64,000 nucleotides of DNA from Bacteroidales bacterium (GCA_003249955.1 QKHS01000012.1:186001-250000); one strand, 5' to 3'. Counted from the first letter of the stretch, positions 37,430 through 46,679 are shown. Notes: a model not told the origin generated them from the letters alone. A program made the numbers and translations.

Positions 37430-38695
37430 TTAATTTCTTATCAGATTCACTCTTCCTTTTTTGGTCTGAACATTGCCGAATTTGTCAAGAGTCTTAATCT
37501 CCCATAAATAATACCCTGGTCTGACTTCTTCACCTATGTTATTAATTCTGCCGTTCCACATAAATTCAGGATTGTCAGAATCAAAAACAGTATTTCCGTT
37601 TCCATCAACAATTACTAATTTGTAAGAAACAAAATCCAGATTTTCACCAATCGGTCCAAAACTGGAATTAACTCCGTTTGAATTCGGCATAAAAGCATTT
37701 GGTACATAATAAACATGCTCTACAACAATATTTACTTTCTCAGTTGCTTCCGACTTGCAGCCAAACTCATTAATAGCAGTTAACCCGATTAAATATTCAC
37801 CTGCACTGTTAAATTTATAACTTACTTCTTTTTCTATAAATTGTTGATTATCAATGCTCCACAATAATTTTAAATCCTCAACATTATTGCAAGTAAAGTA
37901 ATATAAATTTTCTGAGTTATCAAAATTAATTTTAACAAAACTTGGTTGGTTAATGGTAATTTCTTTTAATTTTTCTGTTTTTAATATGAAATTGTTGAAA
38001 ATAACAGAAACTTCAGGTTGGTAATTACCGGCTTCAATATAAGTGTGTTCTGCTTTTGCCCCGTAAACTCTGAGATTCTCGTCAGTGTTCCATATAATAT
38101 CGCATTTTTCAGGCAAATTTTCGGCAGTAAAGATTACTTTAGCCGGAATACAGTTTTCCTGCACTTCAATTTTAAATGTTAATTTACTGATGTCGGGTGT
38201 TACAACAGTTTCAACAGCCGTTTCTTTTACATTGTTTTTATTTGTATTTTCATGATTGTCTGTTACTTCAGATTCCTTTATTGCTGAATTGTTTTCTTTG
38301 ATTTCGGGTTTTATTTCATTTGTTACAACGTTCTTATTGGTTTCTGTAAATTCTTTATCTTCTGAATTCAGGTTTGTTTTATTTGTTGTAACAATAACTT
38401 TGTCATTTTCCGGCTTTATGTCGTTGCCATTAGTGTTCTGTTCAGATACTACAGACTTGTTATTATCTGATTTTGCAATAACAGTAGCTTCTTTGTCAGG
38501 GGTTTTATTTATCCTGTTAAATAAATATATTCCGGAAACAGACAGCATAAGTGCTGTAGCAACAAGAATTGTTTTAGTCAAACCACTCATCCCGGGAGAT
38601 TTTGGTAAATCTTTTTCCAGTTTTATCCAGTCGTTATGGTCATATGGGACTTCGTACCCGTTCAATATGTCTTTTATGTTTTTCATATCATTCAT
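37430..38695 (-). CDS. Anti-sigma-like membrane protein with sorting-domain-like C terminus
   Basis: I start at ATG 38695 (another ATG at 38686 is possible; an upstream TTG is rejected). The roughly 40-residue cytoplasmic part, YEVPYDHNDWIKLEKDLPK, has the W-x2-LExxL pattern seen in Bacteroidota ECF anti-sigma proteins. One membrane helix follows (TKTILVATALMLSVSGIYLF), then an Asn/Lys/Glu-rich linker and two PKD-like domains. The end (VYYVPNAFMPNSNGVNSSFGP ... YKLVIVDGNGNTVFDS ... RPGYYLWEIKTLDKFG) resembles the type IX type B sorting domain. Its start overlaps the sigma gene stop, so it is a co-translated partner. An inner-membrane anchor plus a sorting-like domain is unusual; it may sense secretion status. 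Confidence 0.72.
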   Translation of the reverse strand: MNDMKNIKDILNGYEVPYDHNDWIKLEKDLPKSPGMSGLTKTILVATALMLSVSGIYLFNRINKTPDKEATVIAKSDNNKSVVSEQNTNGNDIKPENDKVIVTTNKTNLNSEDKEFTETNKNVVTNEIKPEIKENNSAIKESEVTDNHENTNKNNVKETAVETVVTPDISKLTFKIEVQENCIPAKVIFTAENLPEKCDIIWNTDENLRVYGAKAEHTYIEAGNYQPEVSVIFNNFILKTEKLKEITINQPSFVKINFDNSENLYYFTCNNVEDLKLLWSIDNQQFIEKEVSYKFNSAGEYLIGLTAINEFGCKSEATEKVNIVVEHVYYVPNAFMPNSNGVNSSFGPIGENLDFVSYKLVIVDGNGNTVFDSDNPEFMWNGRINNIGEEVRPGYYLWEIKTLDKFGNVQTKKGRVNLIRN

Positions 38696-39266
38696 TGATA
38701 TTTCCGTATTTCTCAATATACATGTTTTTTAACTTCCCTTTTGCTTTTGCCAGATTGGATTTTGAAGTTCCGATACTGATGTTAAGCATTTCAGCAATCT
38801 CTTTATGCGAATATTCTTCTACAACATAAAGATTGAAAACTGTTTTATAAGCAGGTGAAAGTTCCTGAATAAGCTCAATTATCTTTTCTGCACTGGCATT
38901 TGTTAAATTTAGCTTTTCAAGACTTTCTTCCGAATCGTCTGTCAGATTTGACAAACTAAGATCTGAATCATTGCTGAAACTCATCTTATTCTTTTTCCTT
39001 ATGCAATCAATAGTATTATTAACTATTATTCTGCGTATCCATCCTTCTATCGATCCGGTATGCTTAAAATATTTAATCTTTTCAAAGACCTTTATAAACC
39101 CGTCGTGCAGAAAATCTTTAGCCTCGTCTTTATCTTTGGCGTATCTTAAGCACAATCCAAGCATTTTTCCGTATGTGTATTTGTAAAGTTGCTGCTGACT
39201 GTCTCTGTCTCCCCGGATACATCCATCTACAATCAACTTTACATCCTCCTGGTTGCTTAGGTTCAT
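38688..39266 (-). CDS. ECF-type RNA polymerase sigma factor
   Basis: I place the start at ATG 39266 (192 residues); a TTG-initiated longer form adds an unlikely basic N terminus. Sigma-2 region: DSQQQLYKYTYGKMLGLCLRY then DEAKDFLHDGFIKVFEKI and GSIEGWIRRIIVNNTIDCIRK. Sigma-4 region: ELSPAYKTVFNLYVVEEYSHKEIAEMLNISIGTSKSNL. These are standard ECF sigma signatures. The stop overlaps the anti-sigma-like gene. It probably controls its own operon, including the giant surface protein, and is likely released by the membrane partner. Confidence 0.93.
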   Translation of the reverse strand: MNLSNQEDVKLIVDGCIRGDRDSQQQLYKYTYGKMLGLCLRYAKDKDEAKDFLHDGFIKVFEKIKYFKHTGSIEGWIRRIIVNNTIDCIRKKNKMSFSNDSDLSLSNLTDDSEESLEKLNLTNASAEKIIELIQELSPAYKTVFNLYVVEEYSHKEIAEMLNISIGTSKSNLAKAKGKLKNMYIEKYGNINE

Positions 39267-39391
39267 ATCTTCTTTTTTCAATTTGATGACGGCAAGATTC
39301 CCAAATAGTTGTCTGGTAAATCTAAATTTTTTACCGAAATTATAAAAATATTTTAACAAACATGAAATATTGAAAAAATTGTAGCTTTTCT

Positions 39392-39425
39392 TTTGGGATT
39401 TGTAAAACGCTTTTTCTATATTTGC
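39392..39425 (+). promoter_or_regulatory. Promoter of the methylmalonyl-CoA operon
   Basis: TTTG at 39392-39395, a 21-base spacer and TATATTTGC at 39417-39425 match the Bacteroidota consensus. The boxes lie 24 bases before the mce ATG. A single promoter could drive the five following genes. Confidence 0.72.
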
Positions 39426-39449
39426 GACACTCGAATTAAAAATAAAATA

Positions 39450-39860
39450 ATGGAATTATCTCACATTGAACACATTGGTATTGCTGTAAAATCGATAGAT
39501 GAAGCAAGAAAATATTATGAAGGAATTTTGGGCTTAACCTGCTATGCTGTAGAAGAAGTTAAAGACCAGAGAGTCAAAACTGCGTTTTTTAAAATAGGAC
39601 AAACAAAAATTGAGTTGCTGGAGTCAACAGACCCTGAAGGTCCGGTTGGTAAATTTATTGAGAAAAAAGGCGAAGGAATTCATCATATTGCTTTTGCTAC
39701 CAAAGGGATTGAAGGCGTTTTACAAGATCTGGATGCTTCGGGAGTTAACCTGATTGATAAAACTCCGAGAAAAGGAGCCGAAGGTTTGGATATTGCATTT
39801 TTGCATCCTAAGTCAACTTATGGCGTTTTGACAGAGATTTGCGAAGACAAGAATAAATAA
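39450..39860 (+). CDS. mce: Methylmalonyl-CoA epimerase
   Basis: The ATG at 39450 gives the expected 136 residues; an upstream TTG-initiated extension would start inside the promoter. The VOC-fold motifs are clear: [20 protein letters not shown] with the first metal histidine, [16 protein letters not shown], and [14 protein letters not shown] with a second metal histidine, ending THGVLTEI-like ([11 protein letters not shown]). The enzyme interconverts (R)- and (S)-methylmalonyl-CoA between mutase and decarboxylase in the succinate-propionate pathway. It heads the decarboxylase operon, 31 bases before mmdA. Confidence 0.93.
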   Translation: MELSHIEHIGIAVKSIDEARKYYEGILGLTCYAVEEVKDQRVKTAFFKIGQTKIELLESTDPEGPVGKFIEKKGEGIHHIAFATKGIEGVLQDLDASGVNLIDKTPRKGAEGLDIAFLHPKSTYGVLTEICEDKNK

Positions 39861-39891
39861 TATATTTCCAAACAATAGAACAAAATTAATA

Positions 39892-41451
39892 ATGGCAATT
39901 GAAGAAAAAATCAAAAAGCTCGTCGAACTACGTGCCGAGGCACGTTTAGGAGGTGGAGCAAAGAGGATGGAGGCTCAGCACGCTAAAGGAAAATTAACCG
40001 CACGTGAACGCATTGATCTGCTTTTGGACGAAGGCAGTTTCGAGGAACTGGACATGTTCGTAACTCACAGACTTACCGATTTTGGTCTCGAAAAAGAACA
40101 ATATCTTGGTGATGGCGTTGTTACAGGTTACGGAACAATTGACGGAAGATTGGTATATGTCTATTCTCAGGATTTTACAGTCCTTGGCGGTTCTTTATCC
40201 GAAACAAATGCAAAGAAAATCTGCAAAGTAATGGATATGGCCATGAAAGCCGGAGCTCCGATGATCGGGCTTAATGATAGCGGAGGTGCACGTATTCAGG
40301 AAGGTGTTTTAAGTTTGTCAGGATATGCCGAAATCTTTCAGCGTAATATCGAAGCTTCAGGTGTAATCCCGCAACTATCGGCTATTCTTGGCCCTTGTGC
40401 CGGAGGCGCAGTATATTCTCCTGCTTTGACTGATTTTATTCTTATGGCTGAAAATATCAGTTATATGTTTGTTACCGGTCCTAAAGTTACCAAAACTGTT
40501 ACAGGCGAAGATATAACTGTTGAAAATCTTGGCGGAGCTATGATTCACGCTTCTAAATCAGGTGTGGCTCATTTTGTCTCTGAAAATGAAGAAGAAGCAA
40601 TGAAGACATTGAGAAGACTTATTTCTTATATGCCTCAGAACTTTATGGAAAATGCTCCTGTTATAGATTGTGACGATCCTATTGACAGAGTTGACGATGT
40701 CCTCAATCAGATTATTCCTGATAATCCGAATAAACCATATAACGTAATTGATGTAATTACTACTATTGTTGATAACGGAGAATTTGAAGAAGTACATAAA
40801 TACTATGCAAAGAATATTGTTGTAGGGTTTGCAAGATTTAACGGACAGTCCGTAGGTGTTGTAGCCAATCAACCCAGTTTTCTTGCAGGAGTACTTGATA
40901 TAGAAGCTTCACGAAAAGGAGCCCGTTTTGTAAGGTTCTGTGATTGTTTTAACATTCCGTTGGTTACTTTGGTTGATGTTCCGGGATTTTTACCGGGAAG
41001 TTCACAGGAATACGGAGGTATTATTTCAAATGGTGCAAAACTTATGTATGCATACGGAGAAGCAACTGTTCCGAAAGTAACAATAACTCTTCGCAAATCA
41101 TATGGCGGAGCTCACGATGTTATGAGCTGTAAACAGTTAAAGGGAGACCTAAACTATGCATGGCCTTCTGCCGAAATAGCTGTTATGGGAGCTTCAGGAG
41201 CTATTGAAGTATTGAATTTCAGAGAGCTTTCAGCTATTGAAGATACTGAGAAAAAAGCTGAATATATTGCTCAAAAAGAAACCGAATACAGAGAAAAGTT
41301 TGCAAATCCTTATCAGGCAGCAAAATATGGCTATATTGATGATGTAATTGAGCCACGTAATACAAGGTTCAGAATAATCAGAGCATTGGCATCTCTGGCA
41401 ACCAAGAAAGCTTCAATGCCCGCGAAAAAACACACCAATATTCCACTTTAA
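39892..41451 (+). CDS. mmdA: Methylmalonyl-CoA decarboxylase alpha / propionyl-CoA carboxyltransferase subunit
   Basis: The 519-residue acyl-CoA carboxyltransferase has the family start [20 protein letters not shown] with [15 protein letters not shown]. The active-site regions are [20 protein letters not shown] and [17 protein letters not shown] in the first crotonase-like half, and [19 protein letters not shown] and [13 protein letters not shown] in the second. It transfers CO2 between methylmalonyl-CoA and biotin. Because OadG, BCCP and OadB-like genes follow directly, it is part of a membrane Na+-pumping decarboxylase rather than an ATP-dependent carboxylase. Confidence 0.95.
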   Translation: MAIEEKIKKLVELRAEARLGGGAKRMEAQHAKGKLTARERIDLLLDEGSFEELDMFVTHRLTDFGLEKEQYLGDGVVTGYGTIDGRLVYVYSQDFTVLGGSLSETNAKKICKVMDMAMKAGAPMIGLNDSGGARIQEGVLSLSGYAEIFQRNIEASGVIPQLSAILGPCAGGAVYSPALTDFILMAENISYMFVTGPKVTKTVTGEDITVENLGGAMIHASKSGVAHFVSENEEEAMKTLRRLISYMPQNFMENAPVIDCDDPIDRVDDVLNQIIPDNPNKPYNVIDVITTIVDNGEFEEVHKYYAKNIVVGFARFNGQSVGVVANQPSFLAGVLDIEASRKGARFVRFCDCFNIPLVTLVDVPGFLPGSSQEYGGIISNGAKLMYAYGEATVPKVTITLRKSYGGAHDVMSCKQLKGDLNYAWPSAEIAVMGASGAIEVLNFRELSAIEDTEKKAEYIAQKETEYREKFANPYQAAKYGYIDDVIEPRNTRFRIIRALASLATKKASMPAKKHTNIPL

Positions 41452-41462
41452 TAAATTAAAAC

Positions 41463-41834
41463 ATGAACATAATAAGTGCAATAACTTTTGATTTATCACG
41501 TGTTGACGGCAATGCTATTACAATTTTTCTCATTGGTTTTGGGGTTGTGTTTTTTGCTTTGCTTATCATATATCTGATTTTTTCAACTATCCCGCGTTTT
41601 CTTGACATAAAGATTCCGAAGAAGACTAAGGTGAAAAATGAGAATGCAGAGTCTGCCGTAACTACAGGTAAGTCAGAAATAAATAATGAAGTTTATGCTG
41701 CCATAGCTATGGCATTAAGCTTACATTTTGAGGATCATCATGATGAAGAATCTATGATTCTTACTATAGATTTACATGACAGACTTAACTCTCCGTGGAG
41801 TGCTAAAGTTCAGAACGTGATTTCAAAAAATTAA
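41463..41834 (+). CDS. OadG-family decarboxylase gamma/delta subunit
   Basis: The 123-residue protein has one N-terminal membrane helix (about residues 18-45: AITIFLIGFGVVFFALLIIY), then a short linker and a C-terminal conserved segment VYAAIAMALSLHFEDHHDE, ending LNSPWSAKV. This is the OadG/MmdD layout: a small membrane anchor that joins the carboxyltransferase to the Na+-pump subunit. It sits between mmdA and the biotin carrier, exactly where this subunit is expected. Confidence 0.85.
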   Translation: MNIISAITFDLSRVDGNAITIFLIGFGVVFFALLIIYLIFSTIPRFLDIKIPKKTKVKNENAESAVTTGKSEINNEVYAAIAMALSLHFEDHHDEESMILTIDLHDRLNSPWSAKVQNVISKN

Positions 41835-41852
41835 TTAAAGTAAACTACATAA

Positions 41853-42281
41853 ATGAAAAACTTTAAATTTAAAATTAACGGTAACGATTACGAAGTTGCT
41901 ATAGATGAGATAGTTGACAATAATGCTAATATTGAAGTTAATGGCGTTAAGTATGTCGTAGAGCTTGAAAAACAGGCAGACAAACCACAGCCTATTGTCA
42001 GAAAACCAAAACCTCAGGCTGTTAAGAATGAACCTGTTCAGCCAAAAGCTTCCACACCATCAGGAAATGTTAAATCAGTATTATCTCCTTTACCGGGAGT
42101 TATACTTGACGTAAAGGTTAAGGAAGGAGATAAAATCTCTAAAGGAACTACTGTCCTGATTATGGAAGCAATGAAAATGGAAAACAACATTGTCTCTGAA
42201 TTTGACGGAGTTGTTACAGCTTTAAAGGTTAAAAACGGACAATCAGTTTTACAGAATGATGTCTTAGTCGAAATACAATAA
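41853..42281 (+). CDS. mmdC: Biotin carboxyl carrier subunit
   Basis: The 142-residue protein has an N-terminal beta region (KFKINGNDYEVAIDEI), a Pro/Lys/Ala-rich flexible linker (about residues 42-70) and a C-terminal biotinyl domain. The biotin attachment motif is EAMKMEN with lysine 108. The upstream SPLPGVILDVKVKEGDKISKG is the typical lead-in. It ferries carboxybiotin from MmdA to the membrane subunit. Confidence 0.94.
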   Translation: MKNFKFKINGNDYEVAIDEIVDNNANIEVNGVKYVVELEKQADKPQPIVRKPKPQAVKNEPVQPKASTPSGNVKSVLSPLPGVILDVKVKEGDKISKGTTVLIMEAMKMENNIVSEFDGVVTALKVKNGQSVLQNDVLVEIQ

Positions 42282-42295
42282 GTAAAAATAATAAA

Positions 42296-43936
42296 ATGAA
42301 AAATAAATTATATTTGATTTTTACCTTTTTATTTATTGGACTGATAACATTTGCAGGTAATGCAGATTTAAAGACTGAATTAATAAAAGGTAAATGGATG
42401 AATAAATCGGGGGGATATTATCCGACTCCGATTTTGCCAAAAGATGATTCTAAAATTGAAACAGTTTGTCGCTATAAAACTCTTGTTTTTCACGAAGACG
42501 GCACATTTGCGCTCGATTCTGCCAAACATGATTATATGGGTAAATTTTCAATTGAAAACGGAATTGTCCGTTTGGACTTTATGCCTTCGGCTGTACAGCA
42601 TTACAGCAAAAACATGGGAAAAGCTTCAGGAGGATACATTGTTACATATGACACAATACAGCTTCCTCCGCGCGAAGGTAAAATAGTTGACGGTAAACTG
42701 GTTTTGGATACAGGATTTGAATTTACACATCGTAGTTCATCTCTTCACGGATTATTAAAATTCTGGGAGTTTACCGGATTTGAAAATGCAACCTGGGGGC
42801 ATTTTATCATGCTGCTTGTTGCATTGACATTTATTTTCCTTGCAATCAGGTACAATTATGAACCACTTTTGCTGATACCTATTGGTGTAGGGATAATTAT
42901 TGGAAATATTCCGATGTTTCAGGCTGTTGATTTTAATCTTCAGTTAGGGATTTATGAGCCGGGGTCGGTAATGAACTTCTTTTACGGAGGTGTTGTTAAT
43001 GGATGGTTTCCACCTTTGATTTTCCTTGGTATCGGAGCCATGACAGATTTTTCTGCACTGATTTCAAGCCCAAGGTTAATGCTTTTGGGTGCTGCTGCGC
43101 AGTTTGGAGTGTTTGCAACATTTGTACTAGCCCTTATTGTAGGATTTTACCCGGCAGAAGCAGGTGCTATAGGAATTATCGGAGGTGCCGACGGACCAAC
43201 AGCAATATTCCTGTCTTCAAAACTGGCAAACGGGATGAATATCGTAGGTTTCAGCGGGGCAGGAGAGGCAATATACTCCAAGAATCTGCTCGGGGCTATT
43301 GCTATTGCAGCATATTCATATATGGCTCTGGTTCCGGTAATTCAGCCTCCTGTAGTAAATCTGCTCACTACTAAAAAAGAAAGATTGATTAAGATGAGAC
43401 CACCACGTCAGGTTTCAAAAATTGAAAAGATACTTTTCCCGATTGTAGGCTTGTTACTGACAGCTTATATATCTCCGACTTCTTTACCATTATTGGGGAT
43501 GTTGTTCCTGGGAAATATTCTTAAAGAAAGCGGTGTAACCCGTAGACTTGCCGAAACTGCGGCCAATCCTTTGATTGACTCAATTACAATTCTTCTTGGG
43601 GTTAGTGTGGGAGCTTCAACACAAGCCGATGTCTTCCTTACATTCGATTCTGTAATGATCTTTACCATGGGAGCATTGTCTTTTGTTCTGGCAACAGCAT
43701 TCGGAGTAACATTCGCGAAAATAATGAACTGGTTATCACCGAAGAACAATCCTGTAAACCCGATTATTGGTTGTGCAGGCGTTTCGGCTGTGCCTGACAG
43801 TGCGCGTGTTGCACAGGAATTGGGTCACAAGGCAGATCCTTCCAATTACCTGCTTATGCATGCCATGGGGCCGAATGTTGCCGGAGTTATCGGGTCAGCA
43901 ATTGCTGCCGGTATATTACTGAGTTTCTTATTATAA
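42296..43936 (+). CDS. mmdB: Na+-translocating decarboxylase beta subunit with extra N-terminal lipocalin-like domain
   Basis: Residues from about 150 to 546 form the OadB/MmdB pump: FWEFTGFENATWGHFIMLL, GFYPAEAGAIGIIGGADGPT, GSARVAQELG-like (PDSARVAQELGHKADP), and AMGPNVAGVIGSAIAAG, with many membrane helices. It couples biotin decarboxylation to Na+ export. Residues 1-20 are a signal-like helix and about 24-147 form a beta domain of lipocalin-like type (ELIKGKW ... TLVFHEDGTFALD). OadB proteins are usually about 375-430 residues, so this is an N-terminal fusion. It is one open frame with no sign of frameshift. Confidence 0.9.
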   Translation: MKNKLYLIFTFLFIGLITFAGNADLKTELIKGKWMNKSGGYYPTPILPKDDSKIETVCRYKTLVFHEDGTFALDSAKHDYMGKFSIENGIVRLDFMPSAVQHYSKNMGKASGGYIVTYDTIQLPPREGKIVDGKLVLDTGFEFTHRSSSLHGLLKFWEFTGFENATWGHFIMLLVALTFIFLAIRYNYEPLLLIPIGVGIIIGNIPMFQAVDFNLQLGIYEPGSVMNFFYGGVVNGWFPPLIFLGIGAMTDFSALISSPRLMLLGAAAQFGVFATFVLALIVGFYPAEAGAIGIIGGADGPTAIFLSSKLANGMNIVGFSGAGEAIYSKNLLGAIAIAAYSYMALVPVIQPPVVNLLTTKKERLIKMRPPRQVSKIEKILFPIVGLLLTAYISPTSLPLLGMLFLGNILKESGVTRRLAETAANPLIDSITILLGVSVGASTQADVFLTFDSVMIFTMGALSFVLATAFGVTFAKIMNWLSPKNNPVNPIIGCAGVSAVPDSARVAQELGHKADPSNYLLMHAMGPNVAGVIGSAIAAGILLSFLL

Positions 43937-43953
43937 AAAATAATTATTTATTG

Positions 43954-43987
43954 AAAATGCTCCGCCCGCGGGGCATTTTTTTTTATT
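43954..43987 (+). terminator. Intrinsic terminator of the decarboxylase operon
   Basis: AAAATGC-CCGC (43954-43965) pairs with GCGG-GCATTTT around a two-base loop; a long U-run follows. It ends the five-gene operon. Confidence 0.85.
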
Positions 43988-44016
43988 TTTACACCATAAT
44001 ATACTAGCAGCAAAGA

Positions 44017-44739
44017 ATGAAAGCAATGATTTTTGCAGCAGGTCTGGGAACCAGACTGGCTCCGTTTACAAATGACAGACCTAAGGCAATGGTTGAAGTC
44101 GCCGGAAAACCAATGTTACAAATGCAGATTGAACGTTTGCGCGATTTTGGCTTTAACTATATTGTAATTAATGTTCACCATTTCTCAGAACAAATCATAA
44201 GTTTTATTAAAGCAAATGATTTCGGGGTAGAAATAAAAATTTCAGATGAATCCGGTCTTTTGCTGGATACAGGAGGCGGACTTAAAAATGTGAAAAAGTT
44301 CTTTCAGAAAGACGATATCTTTTTACTTCATAATGTGGACATATTTTCTGATATTGATCTTAAGCATCTTTATGAATTTCATGAATATTCAGGTAATCTG
44401 GTGAGTCTGGCAGTAAAACACAGAAAAAGTACAAATTATTTACTTTTTGACGATAACAATACTTTGTGCGGGTGGAAAAGCTATAAGACAAATTCCATGA
44501 TAATATCTTCCGAAAGGCCTTCTTATGACGAAATGGCATTTAGCGGAATATATATGTTTAATTATGAAATTTTTGATTTTTTGAAAAAAGAAGGAGCATT
44601 CCCGATTATACCGGAATTGCTCGAAATATCAAAAAGCCAATCAATAGGAGCATGGGTGCACGATGATAATTTTATGCTTGATCTGGGAAAACCCGAAGCA
44701 ATTGCCGAATGCGAAAATTATATAAAATACTTTAAGTAG
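44017..44739 (+). CDS. Sugar-1-phosphate nucleotidyltransferase family protein
   Basis: The 240-residue protein starts with the nucleotidyltransferase loop MKAMIFAAGLGTRLAPFTND and the RPKAMVEVAGKPML lysine region. It continues with VINVHHFSEQI, EIKISDESGLLLDTGGGLK (product-binding DTGGG) and a central HNVDIFSDIDL metal-binding Asp. It resembles MurU/HddC-type enzymes that make NDP-sugars from sugar-1-phosphates. The substrate is not determined by the sequence, and no sugar-pathway neighbours are present. Confidence 0.85.
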   Translation: MKAMIFAAGLGTRLAPFTNDRPKAMVEVAGKPMLQMQIERLRDFGFNYIVINVHHFSEQIISFIKANDFGVEIKISDESGLLLDTGGGLKNVKKFFQKDDIFLLHNVDIFSDIDLKHLYEFHEYSGNLVSLAVKHRKSTNYLLFDDNNTLCGWKSYKTNSMIISSERPSYDEMAFSGIYMFNYEIFDFLKKEGAFPIIPELLEISKSQSIGAWVHDDNFMLDLGKPEAIAECENYIKYFK

Positions 44740-44756
44740 TCAACAATAAGCAAAAA

Positions 44757-44795
44757 AACACGCCGGGTAATTAAAATTATCCGGCGTGTTTTTTT
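44757..44795. terminator. Strong bidirectional terminator
   Basis: AACACGCCGGGTAA pairs with TTATCCGGCGTGTT (44757-44790, one mismatch), flanked by an A-run on the left and a T-run on the right. It serves both the nucleotidyltransferase gene and the convergent thioredoxin gene. Confidence 0.9.
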
Positions 44796-44822
44796 ACTTA
44801 ACAGTATTTTTTAGGAATCCTG

Positions 44823-45224
44823 TTATTTAATGTATTCTGCCAATTCAGCCAATAACTGAGATTTTTCGCGATAGCCGATAATACGTTTAACTTCTTTACC
44901 GTCTTTCATAACTATCATACACGGTATTCCTGAAATGTTGAATTTTGCAGACAGATTTTTATTGTTGTCTGTGTTTACAGAAGCAACAGTAATCTTGCTT
45001 TGATATTCGCCGGCAACTTCTTCGAGAACCGGTTTCATCATTTTACACGGGCGACACCAGTCTGCATAAAAATCGACCAAAACAACTCCCGATTTGGTAC
45101 CTGCTGTAAAATCTGATTCTGTTAAAGTTTTAATTTTTGACTCTGATGTCTGTGCATTTAAATTCACGGAAGTTAATAACCCGACGACAATCAGAGCTGC
45201 TGAAATAAGAAGGAATTTTTTCAT
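44823..45224 (-). CDS. Exported thioredoxin
   Basis: The 133-residue protein has a signal peptide (about 1-25, ending LNAQ) and a full thioredoxin domain: GVVLVDFYADWCRPCKMMKPVLEEVA with active-site WCRPC, VNTDNNKNLSAKFNISGIPCMIV with the cis-Pro loop, and GKEVKRIIGYREKSQL. The active site has Arg where thioredoxins usually have Gly. Periplasmic reductant or disulfide roles are likely; the electron donor is unknown. Confidence 0.9.
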   Translation of the reverse strand: MKKFLLISAALIVVGLLTSVNLNAQTSESKIKTLTESDFTAGTKSGVVLVDFYADWCRPCKMMKPVLEEVAGEYQSKITVASVNTDNNKNLSAKFNISGIPCMIVMKDGKEVKRIIGYREKSQLLAELAEYIK

Positions 45225-45249
45225 AATTCTTTGTTTAATTTATTTATTT

Positions 45250-46161
45250 TTAACGTAATATTTCTTTATTTATGTATTCGTTTAACTCATTTATTTTATC
45301 CGGCTCAAACCATGCCGTATCTTTATATCTCCTGAACCATGTAAGTTGCCGTTTTGCATAATTTCTGGTATTCTTTTTAATTAATTCAACCGCATCTTCC
45401 AAAGAGATAGTTTTTTCAATGACATTAAACAATTCTCTGTAGCCAATTGTTTTCAAAGCAACAAGATTTCTTTTGGAATAAAATGTCATAGCTTCTTCAA
45501 ACAGCCCGTTTTCCATCATTTTGTCAACCCTTTGGTTTATTCGTTCATAAAGCAGAGCCCTATCCAAATTTATGCCAATTTTGATTATTCTAAAATTCCT
45601 TTCAATATTTTGATTGCTACGGAAGTCCGAAAACGGTTTGCCGGTTTGATAAAACATTTCCAGCGCACGCATGATGCGGTTCGGATTTTTGAGATCAACC
45701 TGAGAGTAATAAACAGGGTCTGCTTTTTTTAGTTCAAATCGTAAAGCCTCTATTCCTTTTGCTTTATACAATTCATTTACCTGTCTGCGTATTTCTTCAT
45801 CGTGATCAGGCATTTCGTCAACGCCATTGCAAACAGCATCAATGTAAAGCCCTGAACCTCCGCACATTATTGCAATATCATGTGATTCAAAATATTTTTC
45901 GAGTAATGCGGTGCTTTCGGCTTCGTACTGATAAATACTGTAATGATCGTCAATTGAGACAGAGCCGATAAAATGGTGTTTTACTTCTTTTAACTGGTGA
46001 GGCTCAGGTTTGGCAACACCAATGTTTAATTCTTTGTAAATTTGCCTTGAATCACATGACAATATTTCTGAACTGAAGTGTTTGGCCGTCTCAATACTTA
46101 AATCGGTTTTCCCGACTCCGGTAGGACCGAAAATTATAACAAGTGTTTTTAAATTAGCCAT
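45250..46161 (-). CDS. miaA: tRNA dimethylallyltransferase MiaA
   Basis: MiaA prenylates A37 of tRNAs reading UNN codons. The 303-residue product has the P-loop GPTGVGKTDLSIETA, the substrate motif SCDSRQIYKELNIGVAKP, GGSGLYIDAVCNG, and RRYKD near the C terminus in KRQLTWFRRYKD. Length and motif order fit MiaA. The start overlaps the stop of the upstream gene (46161) by one base, indicating an operon from about 48.7 kb leftward. Confidence 0.95.
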   Translation of the reverse strand: MANLKTLVIIFGPTGVGKTDLSIETAKHFSSEILSCDSRQIYKELNIGVAKPEPHQLKEVKHHFIGSVSIDDHYSIYQYEAESTALLEKYFESHDIAIMCGGSGLYIDAVCNGVDEMPDHDEEIRRQVNELYKAKGIEALRFELKKADPVYYSQVDLKNPNRIMRALEMFYQTGKPFSDFRSNQNIERNFRIIKIGINLDRALLYERINQRVDKMMENGLFEEAMTFYSKRNLVALKTIGYRELFNVIEKTISLEDAVELIKKNTRNYAKRQLTWFRRYKDTAWFEPDKINELNEYINKEILR

Positions 46162-46679
46162 TAAAGGTCGTAGTCGTCAATATTTTCCAAACCAAAATCA
46201 CCATCTTCATCTTCACTAAAGCTGTCAAATTCTTCCAGATCGTCATCTGTAATGTCATCAATAAACACCTGACGCGGAGCTTTGCCATGTGAAAGAGTGC
46301 AAATAGGAAATTCCAGATGAACATCATCCTTTGTCCGCTCCCTGAGATTTACAATTTCAATAAAAAATGAACGAACCGAGAAAAAATCAAAAATATAAAC
46401 AAATCTCTGTCCCAGACTAAGATCGAAATCTGTCAGTTTAGTTTCTTCCATTAGCAATACATCTGCCTGAGACTCTGTATCTATTCTGTCAAGGGCTATT
46501 TCTTCAAGCTTATCCCATGATTTATTGGAATGATAAAAAGTAGTGATTAAATTCGGATCAAAGTCACACGAAGCCTGAATAGCAAGGTGTAAATCTAAAA
46601 AGGTGCTGTCGGAAAATAATTCTATATCTCTGACAAATTCGTCATTTTCGCCTGAAATTATTCTGTATTTTATTATCAT
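46161..46679 (-). CDS. IS1096 passenger TnpR / pRiA4b ORF-3-like protein
   Basis: The 172-residue protein follows the family pattern: MIIKYRIISGENDEFVRDIEL, TFLDLHLAIQASCDFD, LGQRFVYIFDFFSVRSFFIEI, and a very acidic C terminus. This family name comes from plasmid and IS contexts, but the protein is common in Bacteroidota chromosomes without mobile neighbours. Function is unknown. It overlaps the LuxC-type gene by four bases (ATGA) and miaA by one base. Confidence 0.82.
   Translation of the reverse strand: MIIKYRIISGENDEFVRDIELFSDSTFLDLHLAIQASCDFDPNLITTFYHSNKSWDKLEEIALDRIDTESQADVLLMEETKLTDFDLSLGQRFVYIFDFFSVRSFFIEIVNLRERTKDDVHLEFPICTLSHGKAPRQVFIDDITDDDLEEFDSFSEDEDGDFGLENIDDYDL

Noticed and set aside
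38696-38716. TTG-initiated N-terminal extension of the anti-sigma-like protein
   Set aside because: It lies inside the sigma gene and adds only seven residues; ATG 38695 fits the usual overlap with the sigma stop codon.
39267-39359. TTG-initiated longer form of the ECF sigma factor
   Set aside because: It adds 31 basic, aromatic residues not typical of the family; the ATG at 39266 gives normal length.
46161-46679. Active insertion sequence suggested by the TnpR/pRiA4b family name
   Set aside because: No transposase, terminal repeats or target duplication are present, and the gene is tightly packed in a conserved-looking operon.
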